Part shown: positions 1 to 5,914 of the stretch, piece after piece
Numbering within the stretch: the stretch's first letter is position 1
Layout: each line of letters opens with the position of its first letter
Assembly: GCA_017652545.1 (NCBI GenBank)
Contig: JAGCAV010000516.1
Coordinates: forward strand, 1-8,133
Reading direction: 5' to 3'
Length of the DNA stretch: 8,133 nucleotides
Source: Lachnospiraceae bacterium
GTDB lineage: Bacteria > Bacillota_A > Clostridia > Lachnospirales > Lachnospiraceae
Notes under the pieces: generated by a model
Told to the model about the DNA's origin: nothing
Seen by the model: the letters and a program-made list of their open reading frames with translations, nothing else
Databases searched by the model: none
Made by a program: the position numbers and the translations under genes

Positions 1-48
1 CAGCAAACAGAACCGCCTTTTATATGACTTCTATTTACTGCTTGTTAT

Positions 49-77
49 ATTTTAAACGATATTGTGCCATCTGTCAA
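49..77 (-). promoter_or_regulatory. sigma-A promoter reading out of the left edge
   Basis: On the minus strand a perfect -35 box TTGACA (77 to 72) is followed after 17 bases by TAAAAT (54 to 49), five of six matches to the -10 consensus. Transcription would start near position 42 and run out of the window. It lies just after the lsrF stop codon, so the next gene to the left probably has its own promoter. No coding start for that gene is visible in the last 40 bases. No intrinsic terminator separates it from lsrF; the 6-bp AT-rich hairpin at 100-119 has no T-run. Confidence 0.6.
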
Positions 78-133
78 ATGCCGGATAGCAGATTATTTCG
101 GTTATTCCTTTATATAACCTTACGTTTATGACC

Positions 134-1027
134 TTACTTCTTTTCGTTGTCGCTGACCGTATCAAGGAAGAACTCATATGCTTCCTTATCCGTATATCCC
201 TCATGCACGACCTTGCCGATGGCCTGCGCCATCTCGATGGGATGTACGCTCTGGAATATGTTCCTGCCCATGTCAACACCCCTGGCGCCCTTCGACATGA
301 CCGTATAGGCCAGGTTCAGCGCGTCCGGTTCGGAGAGCTTCTTGCCGCCGGCCACCACGATCGGAACCGGGCATGCCGCCACGATCTCCTCGAAGTTCTC
401 ACAGTTGTAGGTCTTGACCAGCTGGACGCCCATTTCCGCCACAATGCGGGTCGCCAGCTTGAAGAAGCGGTCTGTCCTCTCCATCTGCTTGCCCACTGCC
501 ACAACGCCAAGCGTGGGAATGCTGTAGCGCATGCCTGCATTGATCACTCTGGAAAGATTATCAATGCTTTCCAGCTGTCCGTCTGCGCCGATGAACGTCT
601 GTACAGCCATGGCATCCGCATTCATACGGATCGAATCCTCAATATCGACCGCGACGATCTCATGGGAGAGATCATCATTGAGCATGGAGGAACCCGATGT
701 CACCCTGAGAGCGATTCCCTTCGTGATCTCCGGCGGCACGCAGGCCCGGATCGCGCCTCTGGTTCCCATGAACACATCCACATAGGGCGCCAGCTTCGGA
801 AGCAGCAGATCCAGCCGCTCCAGGCCGGCAGTGGAGCCCATAAAGTAGCCATGGTCAAAGGCAAACATCACCGTATTCCCGCTCTTCCGGTCAAAAATAT
901 TCGAAAGATGTTTCTTCATGCCCCAGTCCAGGCTGTTCGCGCCTTTGACAAAAAAGCCTTCCTGATTGGCGAAGGGTATGTCAACATGATAATCTTTTGC
1001 GACTTTCAGTCCATCTGTATCAGCCAT
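134..1027 (-). CDS. lsrF: LsrF, phospho-AI-2 (3-hydroxy-5-phosphonooxypentane-2,4-dione) thiolase
   Basis: This 297-residue cytoplasmic enzyme of the DeoC/FbaB-type aldolase fold performs the last step of AI-2 breakdown. It transfers the acetyl group of 3-hydroxy-5-phosphonooxypentane-2,4-dione to CoA, giving dihydroxyacetone phosphate and acetyl-CoA. Identity rests on recalled similarity to Escherichia coli LsrF along the whole chain: ALDWGM-like SLDWGM at 32-37, AFDHGYF at 56-62, LATRI-AEMG near 191-200, CPVPIV-AGGKKL at 219-231 and GVDMGRNIFQS at 250-260. Lys205 in VKTY aligns with the Schiff-base lysine (Lys203) of the E. coli enzyme, so the active site looks intact. Length is normal for the family. 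The ATG start has an AGGAG-type site in CAGGAGAGGAAACGTT. It is the last lsr gene of the minus-strand cluster and has its own upstream promoter. Other members of the DhnA/FbaB aldolase family are possible on fold alone, but the neighbouring lsrK makes LsrF the clear choice. Confidence 0.95.
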   Translation of the reverse strand: MADTDGLKVAKDYHVDIPFANQEGFFVKGANSLDWGMKKHLSNIFDRKSGNTVMFAFDHGYFMGSTAGLERLDLLLPKLAPYVDVFMGTRGAIRACVPPEITKGIALRVTSGSSMLNDDLSHEIVAVDIEDSIRMNADAMAVQTFIGADGQLESIDNLSRVINAGMRYSIPTLGVVAVGKQMERTDRFFKLATRIVAEMGVQLVKTYNCENFEEIVAACPVPIVVAGGKKLSEPDALNLAYTVMSKGARGVDMGRNIFQSVHPIEMAQAIGKVVHEGYTDKEAYEFFLDTVSDNEKK

Positions 1028-1043
1028 AACGTTTCCTCTCCTG

Positions 1044-1069
1044 ATTTATTACAATGACAATTTATTACA
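1044..1069 (-). repeat. two direct copies of TGTAATAAAT before lsrF
   Basis: Read on the minus strand, TGTAATAAAT occurs at 1069-1060 and again at 1053-1044, separated by TGTCAT, a period of 16 bases. The second copy ends just before the lsrF ribosome binding site. The match is exact over 10 bases. It could be a tandem binding site for a regulator or an unstructured A/U-rich ribosome standby region. It could also be chance in AT-rich DNA. Confidence 0.5.
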
Positions 1070-1095
1070 CTTTGTTTTTCTTTCCCCGAAAAGAG

Positions 1096-1128
1096 CCCCC
1101 ATGATGCTGAAACAGCATGTCATGGGGG
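1096..1128 (-). terminator. terminator-like hairpin in the lsrF leader
   Basis: An 8-bp stem (1096-1103 with 1121-1128, five G:C pairs at the base) continues after a 2-base bulge as a 6-bp stem (1104-1109 with 1113-1118) and closes on an AAA loop. On the minus strand it is followed by CTCTTTTC, a short and imperfect T-run. It could terminate lsrK-cupin transcripts, act as an attenuator for lsrF, or protect an RNA end. The poor T-run leaves termination uncertain. Confidence 0.4.
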
Positions 1129-1239
1129 ATAATGTGCTGATCTCTTGCGTTTTCCACGCATGCTGTGTCATATCCCGGAACCTCCGGTCATCGCTGATCC
1201 TCGGTTTCAGATGTTTCATAACACAGCTAACACACTATC

Positions 1240-1268
1240 ATCATATCTTACTGTCCAGCAGGTGTCAA
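1240..1268 (-). promoter_or_regulatory. sigma-A promoter of lsrF
   Basis: On the minus strand a perfect TTGACA (1268 to 1263) is followed after exactly 17 bases by TATGAT (1245 to 1240), five of six matches to TATAAT. Transcription would start near 1233. It lies in the 354-base gap between the cupin gene and lsrF and would allow lsrF to be expressed apart from lsrK. No clear catabolite-response (cre) palindrome was seen beside it. Confidence 0.6.
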
Positions 1269-1381
1269 GCAAGCTTATGCATTTTTCACAAATACTTTAT
1301 AAATATCAGGTTTCTTCTGGTAATTTTTCCCCATCTATTCAGAAGGACTGCATTTTCGAAATATATTCGCTCATTTCCTTC
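1269..1381. other. AT-rich spacer with an imperfect inverted repeat after the cupin gene
   Basis: This part of the gap holds no convincing ORF. Directly after the cupin stop codon, GAAGGA/TCCTTC arms (1342-1347 and 1376-1381) enclose a smaller CGAA/TTCG stem (1357-1360 and 1366-1369). On the minus strand no T-run follows, so it is not a standard terminator. Otherwise only AT-rich sequence leading into the lsrF promoter is seen. Confidence 0.35.
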
Positions 1382-1738
1382 TCACGGTTCATATTTATAG
1401 TCCTCCACCGTCACCTTATCCACCTCCTGGAACGGTGCCAGCGTCGAGACCATTTTGATCATCCGGTCCGAATTATTGATGCAGTAGTGCACCTCACCCG
1501 GTTCAATATGAATGAACTGCCCCTTCGTAAGGTGGTTGACCCTGCCGTCGACCACAATGTCGATCTCTCCTTCCAGAATATAAAAATTCTCTTCCATGAC
1601 ATTGTGGTAATGGGCCGGAAAATCCTCCCCGGGATTGAACTGGACCAGCGCGAAATTCATCCTCGGCCCTTTCATCAGGTACTTCGGTCCGCTGTTGCCG
1701 AACCTGTACTCCTTATCATCCTCATGCATGACATACAT
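1382..1738 (-). CDS. single-domain cupin protein in the AI-2 gene cluster
   Basis: This is a small cytoplasmic beta-barrel protein of the cupin superfamily, 118 residues from the preferred start. The first cupin motif is complete: in the segment from PGEDFPAHYH to ILEG the spacing is G-x5-H-x-H-x4-E-x6-G. The second is seen as GQFIHIEPGEVHYCIN, with the fourth metal-binding histidine. The two H of HYH, the E and this last H form the expected metal site. No other domain is present, so it could be an isomerase, a small dioxygenase or a sugar-binding protein. Three in-frame starts exist: ATG at 1738 with GGTGA 5 bases upstream (chosen), GTG at 1777 with GGAG 8 bases upstream, and GTG at 1822, which overlaps lsrK by 22 bases and gives 146 residues but has no good ribosome binding site. 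Its position directly after lsrK and before lsrF suggests a role in phospho-AI-2 metabolism, possibly in place of LsrG. That role is inference. Confidence 0.85.
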   Translation of the reverse strand: MYVMHEDDKEYRFGNSGPKYLMKGPRMNFALVQFNPGEDFPAHYHNVMEENFYILEGEIDIVVDGRVNHLTKGQFIHIEPGEVHYCINNSDRMIKMVSTLAPFQEVDKVTVEDYKYEP

Positions 1739-1800
1739 ATTCTTCACCACTCTTTCTAAAAGTGTGGAAAACTCCACTCTCAACTCTCCAAACTGTTTCT

Positions 1801-3366
1801 TTACAAACCCGGCGCGATCCACATGGGCTTTGTCACGCCCCGGTCGACCAGGTCAAGCTGCGCGGCATACACTTTTCTCCAGACCGGATACATCTCTTCA
1901 TATATCTTATGGTTATCCATGTCCGGCTCAAATGTCCTGTCCCATCGCACACATCTGCGCGCACCTTCTTCGATGCTTTCGTAGATGCCGACCCCGTATC
2001 CGGCAAGGATCGCCGCGCCGAGGGCCGTGGCCTCCTTCACGACCGGCACCTTTACCGGCATGCCCAGCACATCCGCCAGGATCTTTGACCACAGCGCGCT
2101 CTTGGATGCGCCGCCCGCAAAGATCACTTCCCCGGGCCGTATGCCGGTCGCTTCCTCCACAAGGTCCATATGGCCTTTGACCAGAAGCGCTGTATTCTCC
2201 AGGATGCTCCTGTAGAATGTATACCGGTTATACTTTTCCGGATCCAGATCAAAGTTCGTAAATGTGGGGGCCGCATGTTTCCAGCGGATAAAATTCATCA
2301 CATCACTGAACGTGCACATCATCCCGTAACAGCCGGCAGGGATCTTCTCCGCTTCCCTGTTCATCAGGTCATAGACATCCTCACCGGTCTTTTCGGCGAT
2401 CTCCTTCTCACGCTGGCAGAAGCCGTCTCTGAACCAGCGCATGACCAGGCCCGGTTTGAAGGCCAGCGCTTCATACTGCCATACCCCCGGTACAGCCTGC
2501 GCGTTCACCCTGACGCGGCACTTCGGATCTGTCTTCCCGCTGTCCGTATTCAGCTCATACTGCCAGAAACTGCCGCCGAAAACGGCCGCCTGACCGGATC
2601 CGGTAGCTCCTACACCGATCGTTCCGAGCTGACAGTCGCCGCCGCCGACCACAACAGGTGTTCCCACGGCAAGTCCGCTGTCCGCAGCACCTTTTTCGTT
2701 CACACTCGCGATCACGGTGCCGCATTCCACGGAAGGCGGAAAGATGTCATCCCGCAGACCGACTTTTCGCATGATCTGCGGATCCCAGTCCCTGCTCTTT
2801 AAGTCAAACATGCCCGTGGTGGATCCGTTGCTCGGTTCCACTGCCAGCACACCCGTCAGCTTTTTGATCAGCCAGTCGTTGAACATGCCGACCGCACCGA
2901 TTTTTTCATACACTTCGGGCATTTTGTCCTTCACCCAGAGGATCCTGGGAAGCGCGCCCAGTGCGTACGTTTCACCGCTCTTTAAGTAGATCTCTTTCTC
3001 CAGATCCGGATCCATCGCGATCAGCTTTCCCACTTCATCCGTGCTTCTGGCATCAACATTGGCACAGGCCCAGATCTCCTGTCCCTCCCGGTCATACAGG
3101 ACGATCCCCTCCCGCATGCAGGTCGTGGACACAGCTGCAATATCCGCGGGGCTGATCTGTGTCTGCCCGAGCACTTCCCTGATGCAGGAACAGGCGAGTT
3201 CCCAGTTATGGACCCAGTCAAAGTCCATGCTGCCCGGATACCTCGGGTCTTCCCTGTGTTCCCATTCCTTCTGGACGCATCCCTGCTGGTTTCCTTCCGT
3301 GTCGAACACGACTGCCCTGACACTTCCTGTCCCGGCGTCAATCGCCATCAAATATTTTCCTGACAT
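1801..3366 (-). CDS. lsrK: LsrK, autoinducer-2 kinase (FGGY family)
   Basis: LsrK phosphorylates the linear form of AI-2 (4,5-dihydroxy-2,3-pentanedione) with ATP in the cytoplasm, which traps the signal and forms the ligand of LsrR in bacteria that have it. The 521-residue length is close to E. coli LsrK (about 530). FGGY N-terminal domain: DAGTGSVRA at 10-18, the LsrK-like segment REGIVLY (85-91) followed by IWACANVDAR (98-107), and GGGDCQLG at 241-248, whose Asp244 is the likely catalytic base. C-terminal domain: FAGGASKSALWSKILADV (416-433) and KEATALGAA (444-452) for ATP binding. The C-terminal WIAPGL matches the end of the E. coli protein (WKAPGL). These features separate it from xylulokinase and glycerol kinase. 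The ATG start has a strong GGGAGG site 7 bases upstream. It is the first gene of the lsrK-cupin-lsrF cluster, with a promoter at 3442-3470. No truncation or missing key residue was seen. Confidence 0.95.
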   Translation of the reverse strand: MSGKYLMAIDAGTGSVRAVVFDTEGNQQGCVQKEWEHREDPRYPGSMDFDWVHNWELACSCIREVLGQTQISPADIAAVSTTCMREGIVLYDREGQEIWACANVDARSTDEVGKLIAMDPDLEKEIYLKSGETYALGALPRILWVKDKMPEVYEKIGAVGMFNDWLIKKLTGVLAVEPSNGSTTGMFDLKSRDWDPQIMRKVGLRDDIFPPSVECGTVIASVNEKGAADSGLAVGTPVVVGGGDCQLGTIGVGATGSGQAAVFGGSFWQYELNTDSGKTDPKCRVRVNAQAVPGVWQYEALAFKPGLVMRWFRDGFCQREKEIAEKTGEDVYDLMNREAEKIPAGCYGMMCTFSDVMNFIRWKHAAPTFTNFDLDPEKYNRYTFYRSILENTALLVKGHMDLVEEATGIRPGEVIFAGGASKSALWSKILADVLGMPVKVPVVKEATALGAAILAGYGVGIYESIEEGARRCVRWDRTFEPDMDNHKIYEEMYPVWRKVYAAQLDLVDRGVTKPMWIAPGL

Positions 3367-3378
3367 TCCGTTACCTCC

Positions 3379-3390
3379 CAGGTAAACCTG
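3379..3390. repeat. small inverted repeat next to the lsrK ribosome binding site
   Basis: CAGGT and ACCTG arms are separated by two bases and lie directly upstream of the GGGAGG ribosome binding site of lsrK. It is a possible operator half-site pair or a weak RNA hairpin. A 5-bp repeat is short enough to arise by chance. Confidence 0.25.
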
Positions 3391-3420
3391 CCCATTGTCT
3401 ATGCGGGCTCCCGCTCTTTT

Positions 3421-3460
3421 GGCCGGTCATCCGCCATCCATATCATACCAGTCGGCCGGT
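3421..3460. repeat. two GGCCGGT copies bracketing the lsrK -10 box
   Basis: GGCCGGT occurs at 3421-3427 and 3454-3460, 33 bases apart, about three helical turns. The right copy lies in the spacer of the lsrK promoter and the left copy just downstream of its predicted start site. The placement would suit a repressor that blocks lsrK transcription. No protein is known from this window that would bind it. Confidence 0.3.
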
Positions 3461-3470
3461 TCCTTGACAA
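3442..3470 (-). promoter_or_regulatory. sigma-A promoter of lsrK
   Basis: On the minus strand TTGTCA (3470 to 3465, five of six matches) is followed after 17 bases by TATGAT (3447 to 3442, five of six). The predicted start near 3435 gives a leader of about 70 nt. Its -35 box covers the same bases as that of the plus-strand promoter at 3464-3492, so the two polymerases would compete for one site. Confidence 0.6.
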
Positions 3471-3492
3471 GCTGTGCTTTCGGCCCTGTTAT
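3464..3492 (+). promoter_or_regulatory. sigma-A promoter of the secreted Ig-domain gene
   Basis: A perfect TTGACA (3464-3469) is followed after 17 bases by TGTTAT (3487-3492), four of six matches to the -10 consensus. The predicted start near 3499 gives a leader of about 78 nt. The weak -10 suggests modest expression or help from an activator. Its -35 overlaps the opposing lsrK -35 by five of six bases. Confidence 0.5.
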
Positions 3493-3542
3493 CTTTCATA
3501 ATCCGATATTGAATTTCAGGAAAAGGTATGGCATACTGACAA

Positions 3543-3563
3543 TGCAGAATTAGGTTTTCTGCA
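3543..3563 (+). other. hairpin just upstream of the ribosome binding site of the Ig-domain gene
   Basis: TGCAGAA (3543-3549) and TTCTGCA (3557-3563) form a perfect 7-bp stem with a 7-base loop. The AAAGGAG ribosome binding site starts four bases later (3565-3571) and stays free. The hairpin may stabilise the 5' end of the transcript or affect translation. It is not a terminator, since no T-run follows. Confidence 0.4.
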
Positions 3564-3576
3564 GAAAGGAGTGTTT

Positions 3577-4896
3577 ATGAAGCACATCAGAACCGCACTT
3601 ATCATCCTTTGCACCCTTATGCTTTTCGGTGCGTTCTCCATGATCGCACCTGCGGCCGAGCCATCCACAGAGGCAGCTGATCCAGCCCTTAACTATACAA
3701 AGCTGACCCTCTACAAGGGCCAGAAGAAAAAACTCCAGGTACTTAATACTGACGAACACTTCAAGTGGAGCGTCTCAAGGCCTCAGATTGCCAAAGTCGG
3801 AAAATACGGAAAAGTCACAGCCCTGAAGGCGGGCAGAACGACCGTTACGGCCAAGCGCGGCAGCACAAAGCTCACCTGTTCCGTCAGGGTCAAGAACCCG
3901 CTCCTCACCCTGAGCAGAAAACAGATCAAACTGGATCCGGGCACGACCAAACATCTGAAAGTCAAAAAGCTGGTCGGATGGAGCGATGTGGTCACATGGA
4001 AATCTTCCAATAAAAAGGTCGCCATCGTTTCCACCAACGGCACCGTTATTGCCAAGAAGACCGGGACCTGCGTCGTTTCGGCAACCGCCAACGGCGTAAC
4101 AGCCAACTGTCAGGTGACGGTCGGCGCACCTGCCACGCTCAGCCTGGACCAGACTTCTCTTTACCTGCTGCCGGGCGAGTTTGATGCCCTGGAAGCCACT
4201 GTGAACGGCTCCGCGCCGAAAGCCTCCTACTCCTGGTCGAGCAGCAATACCAAGGTCGTCAAGATCTCACCCAGCGGCAATACCTGTTCCGTGACCGCCG
4301 TAGGCGCCGGCAAAGCCACCATCACCGCGAAATACGGCGACCTGAAGGAGACCTGCGATGTGATCGTCACCGGCAACACCGGAAATACCGTGACCAGCGT
4401 AAAGATCCAGGATACCTACTCGGGCGATTACGAATATGATTACGTCATCGGTCTGGATGCCGCCGGGAACCAGGTATGGAAAACGCTCGCTGCCAGCGGT
4501 CCTGCCGGCCAGGGCTTCATGTCCACCGCTGTCAAATACGCGAACTACATCTATGTCGTAACCAGCAAGACAGTCTCTGTTCTGAATGCGCAGAACGGAC
4601 AGCCGCTGCATACCATGAACCTGAATGTCGGCTCAAGTCCGGTCGCCTGCGTTGACAGCAACGGCTACCTGTATACGGTCGGCGGCCTTTATGGCAACAC
4701 GCATTATGTATACAAGGTTTCCTATGCAAACAACAAGAGCCTGAATCTTGTCTGGTCCATCTACCTGAACAGCAACTTCCTGGAGCCCTACGGACCGTAC
4801 GTGCAGGGCAACTACCTGTACATCTTTGATGACGGCTACAATTATTCCAGAGTCAGGATCCATACGGTCTACGGCGGTACAACCTACTACAAGTAA
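3577..4896 (+). CDS. secreted protein with three BIG2-like Ig domains and a PQQ-propeller-like C-terminus
   Basis: This 439-residue protein is predicted to be exported. MKHIR is followed by a hydrophobic stretch to about residue 23 and a likely signal peptidase I site after APA or APAA (24-27). Three BIG2-type Ig modules follow, at about 40-106, 108-182 and 187-265. Each shows the W-S/K-S-S-N/R...V...G-x-V-T/A...G-x-x-x-V/I-x-A pattern (for example WKSSNKKVAIVSTNGTV at 141-157). The first two are rich in lysine. Residues 272-439 contain beta-propeller-like repeats of the PQQ type: GLDAAGNQVWK (292-302), VSVLNAQNGQPL (333-344) and GYLYTVGGLYG (363-373). That is only about half of a normal propeller. 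No LPXTG, S-layer or choline-binding anchor is visible, so it is released or held non-covalently. The ATG at 3577 is preferred because AAAGGAG lies 5 bases upstream; the GTG at 3571 overlaps that site. Ligand and role are unknown; adhesion or wall binding is a guess. Confidence 0.85.
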   Translation: MKHIRTALIILCTLMLFGAFSMIAPAAEPSTEAADPALNYTKLTLYKGQKKKLQVLNTDEHFKWSVSRPQIAKVGKYGKVTALKAGRTTVTAKRGSTKLTCSVRVKNPLLTLSRKQIKLDPGTTKHLKVKKLVGWSDVVTWKSSNKKVAIVSTNGTVIAKKTGTCVVSATANGVTANCQVTVGAPATLSLDQTSLYLLPGEFDALEATVNGSAPKASYSWSSSNTKVVKISPSGNTCSVTAVGAGKATITAKYGDLKETCDVIVTGNTGNTVTSVKIQDTYSGDYEYDYVIGLDAAGNQVWKTLAASGPAGQGFMSTAVKYANYIYVVTSKTVSVLNAQNGQPLHTMNLNVGSSPVACVDSNGYLYTVGGLYGNTHYVYKVSYANNKSLNLVWSIYLNSNFLEPYGPYVQGNYLYIFDDGYNYSRVRIHTVYGGTTYYK

Positions 4897-4930
4897 GGCA
4901 CGGACCGGATGTACATGAAATCTGCAGAAT

Positions 4931-4962
4931 AAAAAAACAGCGCCGCGATGGCGCTGTTTTTT
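4931..4962. terminator. bidirectional intrinsic terminator between convergent genes
   Basis: A 7-bp GC-rich stem CAGCGCC/GGCGCTG (4938-4944 with 4950-4956) with a 5-base loop is flanked by an A-run (4931-4937) and a T-run (4957-4962). It therefore works as a rho-independent terminator in both directions. It ends the Ig-domain gene (stop at 4896) and the minus-strand TtcA-family gene. The TAA stop of the latter (4961-4963) overlaps the edge of the T-run. Confidence 0.9.
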
Positions 4963-5851
4963 ATTTGTATGATTCATAGTCATCCAGGAAATTGTAATAT
5001 TCCCCGTCTTTGTGATAGCCGATCACTGTGCGCAGGTTGATGTCCCGCACGCAGTTGAAGATATTCTGCTCCACATATGCCTCGTCCTGCGACAGTTCCC
5101 TGATCAGCTGTTTGACGAAGGCACGCTTTGATCCGCTGCTCCCTTCCTGTGTGGAGCAGTTCCTTGTCATGCGGCAGGCGCATTGCAGAAAGTGAAGGTC
5201 ATGGCTGGCTGCCCAGACTTTTACATCCTCCTCCCGGATCAGGTACATGGGCCGGATCAGCTCCATTCCTTGGAAATTCTGTGAGTGGAGCTTCGGCATC
5301 ATGGTCTCCGTCTTGCCCGCATACAGGATCCCCATCAGGATGGTCTCAATCACATCGTCATAATGATGCCCCAGGGCGATCTTGTTGCATCCCAGCTGTT
5401 TCGCGTTGTTGTAAAGGTAGCCCCTTCGCATCCGCGCGCACAGATAGCAGGGATTGTTCTCGATGTGTTCTACCGAAGCAAAGATATCCGACTCAAAAAG
5501 CGTAAGCGGGATCCCGAGTGTCCCGGCATTCTGCAGGATCAGTTCCCGGTTCTCCCTGTTGTACCCCGGGTCCATGCACAGAAAAACGGTCTCGAACCTC
5601 GCTTTTCCGTGTTTCTGGATCTCCTGCATCAGCTTTGCCAGCAGCATGGAGTCCTTCCCTCCGGAAATGCACACGGCGATCCGGTCTCCATCGCTGATCA
5701 GCTGATAATCACGAACAGCCCTGGTAAAACGGCACCAGAGCTGCTTACGGTATTTCTTGATGATGCTGCGCTCGATATCCTGAAGACGTGTGAGCGCCTT
5801 TTCTTCTTTTCCGCCGGAGACGGCCGGCTCCCCCGTGATGATCTCACCCAT
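4961..5851 (-). CDS. ttcA: TtcA-family tRNA thiolation enzyme (PP-loop ATPase)
   Basis: The TtcA family uses ATP to activate a tRNA base and replaces its oxygen with sulfur; E. coli TtcA makes 2-thiocytidine at position 32 and carries an iron-sulfur cluster. The protein has 296 residues from the chosen start. Visible are the PP-loop SGGKDS at 63-68, the CxxC pair Cys135/Cys138 in CYLCARMRRG, GHHYDD at 161-166, PPKL-like MPKL at 185-188, and Cys224 at the place of the third cluster cysteine. The central part aligns well with recalled E. coli TtcA; the C-terminus (from about 240) does not. The ATG at 5851 has AGGA 8 bases upstream. The ATG at 5875 and GTG at 5893 have weaker sites, and the GTG lies inside a hairpin arm. 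It follows serA after a short gap and may be in its operon. The tRNA position modified in this organism is not certain, because other members of the family thiolate other bases. Confidence 0.85.
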   Translation of the reverse strand: MGEIITGEPAVSGGKEEKALTRLQDIERSIIKKYRKQLWCRFTRAVRDYQLISDGDRIAVCISGGKDSMLLAKLMQEIQKHGKARFETVFLCMDPGYNRENRELILQNAGTLGIPLTLFESDIFASVEHIENNPCYLCARMRRGYLYNNAKQLGCNKIALGHHYDDVIETILMGILYAGKTETMMPKLHSQNFQGMELIRPMYLIREEDVKVWAASHDLHFLQCACRMTRNCSTQEGSSGSKRAFVKQLIRELSQDEAYVEQNIFNCVRDINLRTVIGYHKDGEYYNFLDDYESYK

Positions 5852-5883
5852 CTGAAAAATCCTGTCCTGTGGCATATCCCGGG

Positions 5884-5907
5884 ATCCGGGCACCGGAGTG
5901 CCCGGAT
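5884..5907 (-). other. strong hairpin between serA and the TtcA-family gene
   Basis: A perfect 10-bp inverted repeat (5884-5893 with 5898-5907) closes on a 4-base loop. It lies between the serA stop and the start of the next gene on the minus strand. No T-run follows, so it is unlikely to be a standard terminator. It could stabilise the serA part of a cotranscript or reduce expression of the downstream gene. It also argues against the GTG start at 5893. Confidence 0.5.
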
Positions 5908-5914
5908 TCTCCGA

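Larger units (their letters stand above)
1028..1232 (-). promoter_or_regulatory. long structured 5' leader of lsrF
   Basis: If lsrF is transcribed from the promoter at 1240-1268, its untranslated leader is about 205 nt. In transcript order it holds a 5-bp hairpin (CCGGA/TCCGG, 1187 to 1175), another 5-bp hairpin (TGCGT/ACGCA, 1160 to 1146), the large hairpin at 1128 to 1096, an AT-rich stretch with two copies of a 10-base repeat, and the ribosome binding site. I could not match it to a known riboswitch or T-box pattern. No small ORF with a convincing ribosome binding site was seen. A regulatory role is inferred only from length and structure. Confidence 0.35.

Noticed and set aside
100..119. 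GGTTAT/ATAACC inverted repeat downstream of lsrF
   Set aside because: The stem is AT-rich, six pairs long, and has no T-run on the minus strand, so it is not a convincing lsrF terminator.
128..1057. Long plus-strand open frame opposite lsrF
   Set aside because: It is the antisense shadow of lsrF, whose protein matches a known family along its whole length. The antisense product has no recognisable domain.
1145..1759. Plus-strand open frame covering the cupin gene and the cupin-lsrF gap
   Set aside because: Most of it is antisense to the cupin. The first part lies in the AT-rich spacer and gives no recognisable protein or good ribosome binding site.
1764..1777. Small hairpin GTGGA/TCCAC between lsrK and the cupin start
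   Set aside because: A 5-bp stem followed by a short T-run on the minus strand is too weak to call a terminator, and it would cut an apparent operon.
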